From positions 1 to 8,887 of the forward strand of contig JBAVQS010000409.1 of NCBI GenBank assembly GCA_049694275.1: DNA of 8,887 nt. Direction: 5' to 3'. Every line of letters starts with the position of its first letter. The first letter of the stretch is position 1. Origin of the DNA: JBAVQS01 sp049694275 (GTDB lineage Bacteria > Chloroflexota > Anaerolineae > UBA4142 > SHND01). The notes beneath the pieces are model-generated. The model had not been told where the DNA came from and made no database searches. It saw only the letters and a program-made list of their open reading frames with translations. Of the stretch, positions 1 to 5,658 are shown one piece after another. Position numbers and translations under genes: made by a program.

Positions 1-37
1 TGAATACGGCCTTACTTCCGTGATAACCGCCTGCCAT
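1..37 (-). CDS. 5' end of a second HGSK-type tail protein (partial)
   Basis: Only the first 12 codons are in the window, reading MAGGYHGSKAVF. The ATG at 37-35 is preceded by AGGAGG (complement at 45-50) with a 7-base spacer, one of the best ribosome binding sites here, so the start is credible despite the short length. The HGSK motif near the N-terminus matches the MSGRHGSK start of the tail-tube-like gene just upstream, and many phage major tail proteins begin in a similar way. I infer a second tail-tube or tube-like protein. The product could differ beyond the visible part, since 12 residues cannot define a family. Confidence 0.55.
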   Translation of the reverse strand, partial: MAGGYHGSKAVF

Positions 38-63
38 TTCTGTTCCTCCTGAAAGTGTGAATC

Positions 64-78
64 AGCCGCCATGCGGCT
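64..78 (-). other. Short perfect hairpin between two tail genes
   Basis: AGCCGC and GCGGCT form a 6-base-pair stem around a 3-base loop. It lies in the 82-base gap between the tail-tube-like gene (stop at 120) and the next start at 37. No U-run follows on the minus strand, so it is not a standard intrinsic terminator. It could slow RNA decay or modulate expression between the two genes, but a stem this short may also occur by chance in GC-rich DNA. I see nothing else in this gap apart from the strong SD at 45-50. Confidence 0.35.
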
Positions 79-119
79 ATGTATTCCGATAGTAGAGTCC
101 ATAGCGGGCTGCGCCGCGA

Positions 120-857
120 TCAGGTCGCGGCCCACCCGAATACGCCCACCGGCCGTGCGACGATGACAAACGAGATACTCGTGAGCGTGCCGGTGAGTGC
201 ATAGCGCAACCATCGGTCAACCGTTGTGCCACTGACTAACCGCTCATAGGTGAGCCCGCTTACTACGGTGTGTGTCACGCGATCCGCCCAGCCGGTCGAG
301 CCATCCGCCGAAGATTGCACCTTGAACGTCGCGTTCGTCCCCGTGAACGCGGTCACCGCGAGATAGCTCTCCACGCCCGCCGTGCCCGCTGCGCCGAAAT
401 CGAACGCCGTGCCGTTGGCTCCTGCAGTCTTGGTTGCGTTCCCCAGGACCTTGCAGCGCGCCAGTGCGATATTGCCCTGGTAGGTCACCTGCGCGCCTAC
501 GAGTGAGCTATTGGTTGATGGGATATTGAAATCAGAGAGCCACGCCTGGCCGGCCTTGGCAATCTTCCCCTCTGTCGCCGTCCAGCCTGGCGTGAAGATG
601 GTCTGGCACAGCGTGCCCTTGAGACTCTCCAGGATTTCGGCGATCTTGGTGGTCGAGAGTGGATCAGACTCGAAGAATCCCTTCTGCGTTTTCTTCCAGG
701 ACATTGGCCCAGGGGTATATCCTTTAGCGACGACCCCGCCCATGCCCTGGTCCTCGACGACTTCAATCGTCACGCTGCTGTCAAAGCTCGAGGTTTTCCC
801 GCTCAAATCGAACTGGTTGACGATCACCGTCGATTTAGAGCCATGTCTGCCGCTCAT
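120..857 (-). CDS. Major tail tube-like protein
   Basis: This 245-residue protein probably forms or lines the tail shaft. It begins MSGRHGSKSTVIV followed by FDLSG, an opening often seen in siphovirus major tail proteins. Residues 1 to about 140 read as the mixed-strand tube domain, with few charged helices. A small-residue linker at about 141-160 (TKTAGANGTAFDFGAAGTAG) leads to a C-terminal beta-sandwich at about 162-240, with SSADGSTGWAD and VSGTTVDRWLRY typical of surface domains appended to tail tubes. The ATG at 857 overlaps the previous stop as ATGA and has GGAGG 5 bases upstream, which fixes the start. Its place after the connector and neck genes fits tail-tube identity. The family call rests on recognition of sequence style and gene order, not on a database match. 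Confidence 0.75.
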   Translation of the reverse strand: MSGRHGSKSTVIVNQFDLSGKTSSFDSSVTIEVVEDQGMGGVVAKGYTPGPMSWKKTQKGFFESDPLSTTKIAEILESLKGTLCQTIFTPGWTATEGKIAKAGQAWLSDFNIPSTNSSLVGAQVTYQGNIALARCKVLGNATKTAGANGTAFDFGAAGTAGVESYLAVTAFTGTNATFKVQSSADGSTGWADRVTHTVVSGLTYERLVSGTTVDRWLRYALTGTLTSISFVIVARPVGVFGWAAT

Positions 858-1054
858 GCGGACCTCCCATCGGCGTCTTGCATCGCCTGGTCTACATCCA
901 CCGCTTCAACCGCCGTGATGTCCCCGTTCGCGAGCCATACATCGATCTGCCGGTCCGGTGCAAACCCGGGAGGCAACGTAGCGCCGGTCTCCACTCGTTG
1001 TCCCTGCGCATTCTCCAACCCCGTTTGCGCGTGATACATCCGTTGATCCTGCAT
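854..1054 (-). CDS. Small phage protein of unknown function, 66 aa
   Basis: I do not recognise this protein. It starts MQDQRMYHAQTGLENAQGQR and is hydrophilic. The middle reads GFAPDRQIDVWLANGDITAV, probably a short beta-hairpin, and the tail is acidic (VEAVDVDQAMQDADGRSA). There is no membrane segment and no cysteine. The start is well supported: GGAGG (complement at 1061-1065) sits 6 bases before the ATG. The stop overlaps the next start as ATGA, so it is translationally coupled to the tail-tube-like gene. It sits between the neck gene and the tube gene, where small tail-assembly or neck proteins are common. A longer frame on the same strand (892-1494) covers the same bases but is arginine- and serine-rich and looks like a shadow. 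Confidence 0.7.
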   Translation of the reverse strand: MQDQRMYHAQTGLENAQGQRVETGATLPPGFAPDRQIDVWLANGDITAVEAVDVDQAMQDADGRSA

Positions 1055-1069
1055 ATTCTGCCTCCGGTG

Positions 1070-1531
1070 CTACAAATACTCGCTAATTGCCACGATGCAC
1101 AAGACACCCTCGAACCACTGTGCGCTGCCACTCGGCCACTCGTAGACGCCAGCTCGCAGGCGGACGCCTTTGACCTCGACGTTGTCAAGTCCCAGGTAGC
1201 GATTGGCCCGGAGCGCTTCCAGGTAGGCTGCCTCATAAAAGACCATGTTGGGCGCAACTGCCTTGAGCCCGGTGCCCGTCGATGCGCCGCGCCACAGACA
1301 GAGGTCGGTGACCTGCCAGTTCGTCTCGCCGAGCCCGCCGCTCCCGAAGGTGGCAAAGGAAAAGTCACCGCCGTGCTCGCCGAGCAATCCGAATGGAAGT
1401 AGCAGGCGACAAGGCACGCGTGCGTCGATCGCGTCAGGGAGCGCGCTTGTGTCATATGCCTTCGGGGTGACCGAGCTCGCCGTGACGGTGACATTGGCGA
1501 TGGCCGTATAAATCGCAGCCAGGTTGCTCAT
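1070..1531 (-). CDS. Putative neck or tail-terminator protein, 153 aa
   Basis: The product starts MSNLAAIYTAIANVTVTASS and is 153 residues long. The frame is open further upstream, to 1897, but that part overlaps the connector gene and reads like noise. The ATG at 1531 overlaps the connector stop as ATGA, so I chose it. Residues 39-48 (VPCRLLLPFG), 71-80 (NWQVTDLCLW) and 130-133 (YEWP) suggest an alternating beta-strand and helix fold like small tail-completion proteins. A helical part (about 97-110, VFYEAAYLEALRAN) lies before the last strands. By position, directly after the gp6-like connector and before the tail tube, it is a candidate head-closure, tail-terminator or tail-completion protein. 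Which of these it is cannot be settled from sequence alone. Confidence 0.7.
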   Translation of the reverse strand: MSNLAAIYTAIANVTVTASSVTPKAYDTSALPDAIDARVPCRLLLPFGLLGEHGGDFSFATFGSGGLGETNWQVTDLCLWRGASTGTGLKAVAPNMVFYEAAYLEALRANRYLGLDNVEVKGVRLRAGVYEWPSGSAQWFEGVLCIVAISEYL

Positions 1532-2115
1532 TCGCGCCGCCTGTATCCGCCGACCAGGTCCCAGAAGAGCTTGGGGAGATTGGACGGCATGATCACTACC
1601 CCATCTCCGGTCATCAGTGGCCGATCCGCATCCGAATCGGCGTTGAGCTGCCGGTACAGATATTTCGCCAGGACCAGCGTGGCGCGCTTGATCTTGGCCG
1701 GGGCGGCTAGCGAATAGGCCCACTTGCCGGTGACCGCAATCGCGTTCTCGGGATCGGAGAGATACTGCCAGACATAGCCGCCGCTCGCCAACAGCTTGAT
1801 GCCATAGTAGGGCGTGATATTGGGCGGCAGTGTGATATAGACGCTGGACGGGAGGGTTGAGCCATCTCCGTTCACGACCGTCGTAATGCCACAGCAATAG
1901 ATGTCGAACACGAGGGTCAGATCATCGACGTTCTGAAGCGCATCGAAATACCGCGTGGTATCCGTTGACGCCTCAAACAGACGATTGCAGCATTCCGCCC
2001 CTTCGATAAAGTTCTGCGCATCGGTCACCGCGTTCTGCAGCAAGGTGTCGTCGGCGGTTTCCCCCACTTGCAGTTTCAAGAACGCACGCAGATCATCCTT
2101 CGTGGCGTAGGCCAT
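1528..2115 (-). CDS. gp6-like head-tail connector protein
   Basis: This 195-residue protein probably forms the ring under the portal that links head and tail, the role of HK97 gp6 and SPP1 gp15. It opens with AYATKDDLRAFL, then helices carrying DDTLLQNAVTDAQNFIEG (about 22-39). A beta region follows with TRYFDA, DLTLVFDIYCCGITTV, NGDGSTLPSSVYITLPPN and TPYYGIKLL, then VTGKWAYS (128-135). It closes with a C-terminal helix (about 138-157, starting APAKIKRATLVLAKYLYRQL) and a basic YRRRE tail. This order of elements is characteristic of the gp6 family, which is usually about 100-200 residues. Paired cysteines occur at 42-43 and 74-75, which is unusual for a cytoplasmic virion protein. The start follows the preceding stop by 2 bases, with GAGG upstream. 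The stop overlaps the neck gene as ATGA. Confidence 0.85.
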   Translation of the reverse strand: MAYATKDDLRAFLKLQVGETADDTLLQNAVTDAQNFIEGAECCNRLFEASTDTTRYFDALQNVDDLTLVFDIYCCGITTVVNGDGSTLPSSVYITLPPNITPYYGIKLLASGGYVWQYLSDPENAIAVTGKWAYSLAAPAKIKRATLVLAKYLYRQLNADSDADRPLMTGDGVVIMPSNLPKLFWDLVGGYRRRE

Positions 2116-2117
2116 TC

Positions 2118-2405
2118 CTATTTGCCTCGTTTGCCCTTGCGTTTATCGGTCGCGTCGCCGCCAGTCTCACCCGTATCGGTCGGATCACCGGAGGCGGCAC
2201 TCTGCTCGGGGTCCGCTTGCTCTGCCACAGACTCAGGCAGTGCATCCGATTCCGTTTTCAACGTCTCAAACCGGTCACCGTATTCGGCGAGCAGCGCCTG
2301 ACCAGTCGCATCGTCTAACTCAATTTCATTCCCAGTGAACAGGCTCCGTGTCTCGCCGTTGGCGAGCGTCCCGCTCCAGAATTGGAGCGTGCGTAGTTTA
2401 ATCAT
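2118..2405 (-). CDS. Small phage protein with acidic linker and basic tail, 95 aa
   Basis: The first half (1 to about 52) looks folded: MIKLRTLQFWSGTLANGE, then NEIELDDATGQALLAEYGDRF, consistent with a small beta-rich module. The second half (about 52-87) is a low-complexity acidic, Ala/Gly/Thr/Asp-rich stretch, probably disordered. It ends in a basic cluster, KRKGKRGK. GAGGT sits 6 bases before the ATG at 2405, so the start is sound. It lies directly upstream of the head-tail connector with a 2-base gap. Short proteins with a similar opening occur beside connector genes in tailed phages, but no function is known to me. The basic tail could contact DNA or an acidic partner, which is inference only. 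Confidence 0.75.
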   Translation of the reverse strand: MIKLRTLQFWSGTLANGETRSLFTGNEIELDDATGQALLAEYGDRFETLKTESDALPESVAEQADPEQSAASGDPTDTGETGGDATDKRKGKRGK

Positions 2406-2431
2406 TCTGATACCTCTTGTGGTTATCCGAT

Positions 2432-2614
2432 CTAGGCAGCCTTCGGTAATCCTTGCGCCCAGGCGGTGATGTCCGTTGCAATCTGCTCGCCGGTTGCGTT
2501 GTCATCGTTCTCGTGCGCGAGCTGTTGCGCTTGCGCGTTGGCGATGCCCTTGCCGGTCAGCCATTGGCGAAGCTTGACCTTCTTTGCCTTTGGCGGCTTG
2601 TCCTTCTTGCTCAT
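2432..2614 (-). CDS. Small basic-then-acidic phage protein, 60 aa
   Basis: I do not recognise this protein. Residues 1-16 are strongly basic (MSKKDKPPKAKKVKLR). The rest is predicted helical: WLTGKGIANAQAQQLAHEND and then EQIATDITAWAQGLPKAA. It has no cysteine and no membrane segment. The ATG at 2614 overlaps the previous stop as ATGA and has GGAG about 9 bases upstream, which supports real translation of such a short frame. It belongs to a run of four small genes between the LamG-like protein and the connector. The lysine-rich start would suit nucleic acid or virion binding, but nothing in the sequence proves this. Confidence 0.65.
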   Translation of the reverse strand: MSKKDKPPKAKKVKLRQWLTGKGIANAQAQQLAHENDDNATGEQIATDITAWAQGLPKAA

Positions 2615-2880
2615 GCTGGTTCACTCCATAAGACCGCGTATTTCGGGTCGGCGTCGATTGCCGCCGCTACCGTATCGTCGCAAACTACTTCGACCACGAA
2701 CACGTTCGGCGCGGGAATGAGGCTGGACCTGGGCTGCCCGGTCACGTCCACCCGCGAGACGAGTGTGTAATCGTCGCTGATCTGCGCCCGGAACGGGTCG
2801 GCCGGTGTGTCCAGCGGGTGCAGCGGGTCGGCGTCGGTCCCGGTCCCGACCCATGGCGAGAGAACTTGTAAGCGCATCAT
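2611..2880 (-). CDS. Small conserved-type phage structural-cluster protein, 89 aa
   Basis: The product opens MMRLQVLSPWVGTGTDADPL and has a beta-rich core with ISDDYTLV, VDVTGQPRSSLIPAPN and VFVVEVVCDD, then a helix AAAIDADPKYAVLWSE. I recall similar short proteins (MRLQVxSPWxG start, DVTG motif, VLW end) in structural modules of other phages, without a known function. The alternating strands suggest a compact beta-barrel. Two adjacent ATGs (2880 and 2877) are possible starts, and the SD is weak (AGGA about 15 bases away). Translation may therefore depend on coupling to the gene that stops at 2890. A second frame over the same bases (2621-2956) is arginine-rich and rejected. Confidence 0.75.
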   Translation of the reverse strand: MMRLQVLSPWVGTGTDADPLHPLDTPADPFRAQISDDYTLVSRVDVTGQPRSSLIPAPNVFVVEVVCDDTVAAAIDADPKYAVLWSEPA

Positions 2881-2889
2881 GGATAGTAT

Positions 2890-3198
2890 CTAGCTTCCTA
2901 CCACTGCGCCGTCTGCGCTCCACTTGAATTCGGAAACGGGCCGGTGCATCTGACAATGAACACAGTAAGTAGCCCCATAAAACTTGGGGTTCCGCGCGTA
3001 GGTTTCGCTCAACGCCTGGCCCATGACGGTTTCTGTTCCGCAGGTTTGATGAATGTAATGGTCACGGTAGGGTCGGACAAAACCCTTTGCCCTTTCCTCT
3101 TCCGAAAGCACCAAATAAGCATCTTGCTGTGGCGTTGGAGTTTCGTCCGCGCCGTGTCCCAATCGCGGATCGTTGGGGTCAGTTACTAGATCGCTCAT
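2890..3198 (-). CDS. Likely zinc-binding phage protein, 102 aa
   Basis: The frame is open from 3375, but I place the start at the ATG at 3198. AAGGAG lies 8 bases upstream of it, and the preceding gene stops at 3218. The longer N-terminus would overlap that gene and is arginine- and serine-rich noise. The protein has an acidic N-terminus (MSDLVTDPNDPRLGHGADE), a short helix LSEEERAKGF, then VRPYRDHYIHQTCGTE and FYGATYCVHCQMHRPVSEF. His50-x2-Cys53 and Cys79-x2-Cys82 form a probable four-ligand zinc site, with His85 as an alternative ligand. The C-terminus FKWSADGAVVGS is beta-like. I recall related proteins of unknown function in structural regions of other phages. Roles in head stabilisation or as a DNA- or protein-binding zinc ribbon are guesses. 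Confidence 0.75.
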   Translation of the reverse strand: MSDLVTDPNDPRLGHGADETPTPQQDAYLVLSEEERAKGFVRPYRDHYIHQTCGTETVMGQALSETYARNPKFYGATYCVHCQMHRPVSEFKWSADGAVVGS

Positions 3199-3217
3199 GC
3201 GTTTAGCTCCTTCTAGG

Positions 3218-3814
3218 CTATCCGACCATCGTGATATTGTCCCAGGTCGTGGCACTTGAGTTGTTGTTTCGCAAACCGGCCTTGGTCGCGCCCTGGTTGA
3301 ACGTGGCCGAGGTATAGCTAAACATGCTCGTGCCGTTCCAGTAGACCGTAATGGTCGCGCCAGAGGCGACGACACGAATCGTCCCGTTGCCCGACGCCGC
3401 AGCAGTCCCCCGGTTCGTGACCACGGTAGCGTTTACCTCGTCCAGATTGATGTTTGTCGCGCCGATGCCCCGCCACACACGCCAATAGTTACTGGCATCC
3501 GTGCAGCGGAGCGCAACGCCGGACTGTCCGCCGGACGCCGTCCAATCGGTCGAATAATCGATATCGGCCTTACCAGGGTCGCAGACATGAAGCTCTGCAA
3601 CGCCCCCACTTGTGCTAGCCTTGTTGCTCTGTATTGTGACCCCGGTCCCGGTAAGAGATTGCCAGGATGTGGCCGGCACATTGGTCGGGCCGATAGCGTG
3701 TGACGCGATGGGCGTCCCGTCCGTGTCAGTGCATTGATCCAGGATCAGCGTCACCGCTCCGGCCACGATGGGCGGCATTCCAAAGAGCAACAGCTTTCGT
3801 AATGCCGGTCGCAT
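3218..3814 (-). CDS. Concanavalin/LamG-like lectin-fold protein with hydrophobic N-terminus
   Basis: This 198-residue protein resembles the LamG/concanavalin A-like jelly-roll domains found in phage fibres and capsid decorations, which often bind sugars. Diagnostic pieces are DTDGTPIASH (residues 31-40), RCTDASNYWRVWR (103-115), SGATITVYWNGTSMFSY (151-167) and KAGLRNNNSSATTWDNITMV (178-197). The last is the usual closing strand of such domains. Residues 1-26 are basic then hydrophobic (MRPALRKLLLFGMPPIVAGA onward) and could be a signal or anchor segment. However, the hydrophobic stretch runs straight into the first predicted strand, so Met13 is a possible alternative start. The ATG directly abuts the upstream stop (TAAATG) with GGAG about 9 bases away, so it is probably coupled to the 501-residue gene. 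The sugar target is unknown. Confidence 0.75.
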   Translation of the reverse strand: MRPALRKLLLFGMPPIVAGAVTLILDQCTDTDGTPIASHAIGPTNVPATSWQSLTGTGVTIQSNKASTSGGVAELHVCDPGKADIDYSTDWTASGGQSGVALRCTDASNYWRVWRGIGATNINLDEVNATVVTNRGTAAASGNGTIRVVASGATITVYWNGTSMFSYTSATFNQGATKAGLRNNNSSATTWDNITMVG

Positions 3815-5320
3815 TTAGTCATTCTCCACGGCGATTTCGACATAGATATTCGCGCCGCTCACCGGGGTAAACGCATCGCGCGTTTCGACCATGAAATACA
3901 GGTCAGCATCGCCATTGGCGCAGAGAATCTTGAGTGGCAGGTTAGACGCCGAAGTGTTCGGGGTTGCCAGCGCATTCGTTTGCGTAGAGCTCGTTGGGTC
4001 CTCAGTCGACAGCGCGGGCAGGTCCACATAGCCAACCCGATTAGCGCGATTGGCCCACAACGCCAGGTAAGGTGAATTGTCCAGAATGGCAGCCACCGGC
4101 GTATGGAACAGATGGAGGCGCGGTCGCCACACCTCGGCCTTCTGGTCGGTGGTCACACGTACCTTGACCACATATCCGCTCCCCCCGGCGACCCGTGACA
4201 GACTCGGCATACGGAATAACCGTGCCACTGTGCCGCCACTGGTATAGTTGCTATTGCCGGCCACTGGCGTGGTCAACGCCTTGTCGCTGTAGACCCCGAA
4301 TGTAGTCGTCGAGTAGCCGGTCACTTTGGCGTAATAATTCCCATTGGCGTTTGTGTTACCGCCGACGCTGGCAATCGTCACTGGATCCCCATCGGCCAGC
4401 CCGTGCGTGGCGCAGGTGATCACAATGGGGGTCGCGTTGGTCGCTCCCGAGACGGCGAGATTCACGCCAATGACATCCAGCGCGGCATAGGCCGTGGTAT
4501 CAGCCGGGCGTGTAAATTCAACCGTCTTCTTGTTGGCATTGCCGCCTACCGCTCCGACGTGGTTTTCACCGGCCGCCAGAACAACCAGGGACTTGAGCGC
4601 GGCAATGATTCCTTTGACCAACGCCACAAGTGAGGCGGTCTGGGTCTGATCGGATTGGGCGGCGTCGGCTTTGGCGCCAAGCGTGACGTCCGAACCGTCC
4701 GCCACCGATATCGTAACCGTCTGGTCGGACGGCAGTACTACCGGCAGAGACTGTGCTTTAGTCCCTTGTCCCAGCGCGGCCGGCATGCGCTCAAATGCCC
4801 ACTTAACCAGGCCGCGTATTTTTCCGCTGACGGTTCCGGTCGTATCGGTCACGATTGCGGCGTCCGTTGTATTGCCTTCGGTCACATCGTCGCCTGCAGC
4901 GACCGTGACTCCGATCTTGGCGGCAAGTAACTTGACGAGACCACGCAGATACTGTTGCACGGTTCCAGTCGCATCCGTCGTGACCGCGGCCCCGGTTGTC
5001 ACGCCCAGCGTCGCACTATCGCCATCTGCGACCGTGACTCCGACCTTGGCGGCAAGCAGCTTGACGAGGCCGCGCAGATACTGCTGGAGCGTGCCGTTGG
5101 AATCGGTCGTGACCGCGGCTCCGGTCGTCGCGCCCGCCGTTGCCTGAATGGCTTGCTCGGCGGCAATCTGCGTATCCTGTTTGGCGGCGCTGGCATCGCC
5201 ACCGCCAGCGACGGTGGCCGTTGTGGCAACCGCGTAGGTCCCATCGCCGTTGTCGTGTAATTTGATCGGAACTGCATCGCCGTCGCCGTATGGCTTGATA
5301 TAAATAATCTGGTCTGACAT
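3815..5320 (-). CDS. Repeat-containing decoration or fibre protein with inserted FCCH-like domain
   Basis: This 501-residue protein is probably displayed on the virion. Residues 1-36 form a small beta start (IIYIKPYGDGDAVPIKL). Residues 64 to about 180 hold two full 43-residue repeats and a partial third. Residues 181-200 carry LGQGTKAQSLPVVLPSDQ, a stretch I know from other phage structural proteins. A degenerate helical repeat (about 211-246) follows. The C-terminal part (about 265-501) is jelly-roll-like, with FRMPSLSRVAGGSGYV, WRPRLHLFHTPVAAILDNSP and VDLPALST. Between AYAALDVIGVNLA and LFRMPSL an extra module (about 290-367) is inserted. It has THGLADGDPVTI, NANGNYYAKV and NYTSGGTV, resembling the E1 FCCH-type domain common in phage proteins. 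AGGAG precedes the ATG by 5 bases. The gene lies 12 bases after the 68-residue gene. Head decoration and tail-fibre roles both remain possible. Confidence 0.75.
   Translation of the reverse strand: MSDQIIYIKPYGDGDAVPIKLHDNGDGTYAVATTATVAGGGDASAAKQDTQIAAEQAIQATAGATTGAAVTTDSNGTLQQYLRGLVKLLAAKVGVTVADGDSATLGVTTGAAVTTDATGTVQQYLRGLVKLLAAKIGVTVAAGDDVTEGNTTDAAIVTDTTGTVSGKIRGLVKWAFERMPAALGQGTKAQSLPVVLPSDQTVTISVADGSDVTLGAKADAAQSDQTQTASLVALVKGIIAALKSLVVLAAGENHVGAVGGNANKKTVEFTRPADTTAYAALDVIGVNLAVSGATNATPIVITCATHGLADGDPVTIASVGGNTNANGNYYAKVTGYSTTTFGVYSDKALTTPVAGNSNYTSGGTVARLFRMPSLSRVAGGSGYVVKVRVTTDQKAEVWRPRLHLFHTPVAAILDNSPYLALWANRANRVGYVDLPALSTEDPTSSTQTNALATPNTSASNLPLKILCANGDADLYFMVETRDAFTPVSGANIYVEIAVEND
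4781..5131 (-). repeat. Three tandem 129-base coding repeats in the 501-aa gene
   Basis: Units lie at 5131-5003, 5002-4874 and 4873-4781 (the last partial). The first two encode 43-residue units identical at 34 positions, sharing GAAVTTD and QQYLRGLVKLLAAK. The third keeps TTDAAIVTD and IRGLVKWAF. At the DNA level the pattern is also visible: TGACGAG, CGCAGATACTG and GTCGTGACCGCGGC recur at the same spacing. Each unit is a short turn followed by an amphipathic helix and a GVTVADGD-type strand. This suits a stacked, trimeric stalk. Unit number could vary among relatives by slippage or recombination. Confidence 0.85.
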
Positions 5321-5332
5321 CTGCGCTCCTCG

Positions 5333-5539
5333 CTATGCCGTCCGGTGCCAGGTGCCCCGCGCGTGTGTCTCCGCATAGAACGCACTTGGCACGATGCGCA
5401 ACCCGAAATCCGGGGCGAACACGTGCAGTTGCACCTGGCCCAGACTCACATCCGGCCCCAGCGCCGCAATGATGGCTGCGGCATGTGTTCCGTCCTCCTG
5501 CACAAATTCCACGATCTGGCCTATTTTCACTTCATTCAT
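5333..5539 (-). CDS. Small SH3-like phage protein, 68 aa
   Basis: The product opens MNEVKIGQIVEFVQEDGTHA, continues AAIIAALGPDVSLGQVQLHV, and ends ETHARGTWHRTA. The pattern of G-x-IV-x-FV near the start, a second pair of strands (VQLHVFAPDFG) and a terminal GTWH matches a small beta-barrel family of unknown function that I recall from structural modules of many tailed phages, where the ending is often GTWHWPE. No function is established for that family that I know of. GAGAGGT sits about 5 bases before the ATG at 5539. The stop is 12 bases before the 501-residue gene, suggesting cotranslation. It may be a minor virion component or an assembly helper. Confidence 0.75.
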   Translation of the reverse strand: MNEVKIGQIVEFVQEDGTHAAAIIAALGPDVSLGQVQLHVFAPDFGLRIVPSAFYAETHARGTWHRTA

Positions 5540-5610
5540 TTCGACCTCTCGATCAGAGCGATGCTACTTGGTATCTATGTGTTCATTCATTGGAACGGTT
5601 AACTTACCTG

Positions 5611-5650
5611 ACTGGCGATGGGACGGACGCTTGTCCTGCCCACCGCCAGT
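5611..5650 (-). other. Long imperfect hairpin just after the membrane-protein gene
   Basis: ACTGGCG (5611-5617) pairs with CGCCAGT (5644-5650) and TGGG (5619-5622) with CCCA (5639-5642). On the minus-strand RNA the single mismatch between them becomes a G-U pair, giving a 12-pair lower stem. A 2x2 internal loop, a 4-pair upper stem (GGAC/GTCC) and a 4-base loop complete it. It starts 8 bases after the stop at 5659. No U-run follows (the RNA continues CAGGUAAGUUAACC), so it is not a classical intrinsic terminator. The better pairing on the minus strand supports an RNA role such as 3'-end protection or attenuation. The rest of 5540-5658 is relatively AT-rich and shows no convincing promoter. 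Confidence 0.65.
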
Positions 5651-5658
5651 ACGCGCTC

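Noticed and set aside
1532..1897. Upstream extension of the neck gene to 1897
   Set aside because: It would overlap the connector gene by over 350 bases and reads as Arg-rich noise. The ATGA junction at 1531 is the better start.
3199..3375. Upstream extension of the zinc-type gene to 3375
   Set aside because: It overlaps the LamG-like gene and is Arg/Ser-rich. The ATG at 3198 has a clear AAGGAG.
5560..5605. Possible minus-strand promoter (TTAACC, about 17 bases, CATAGA)
   Set aside because: Both boxes match the sigma-70 consensus poorly. The AT-richer stretch alone is not enough evidence.
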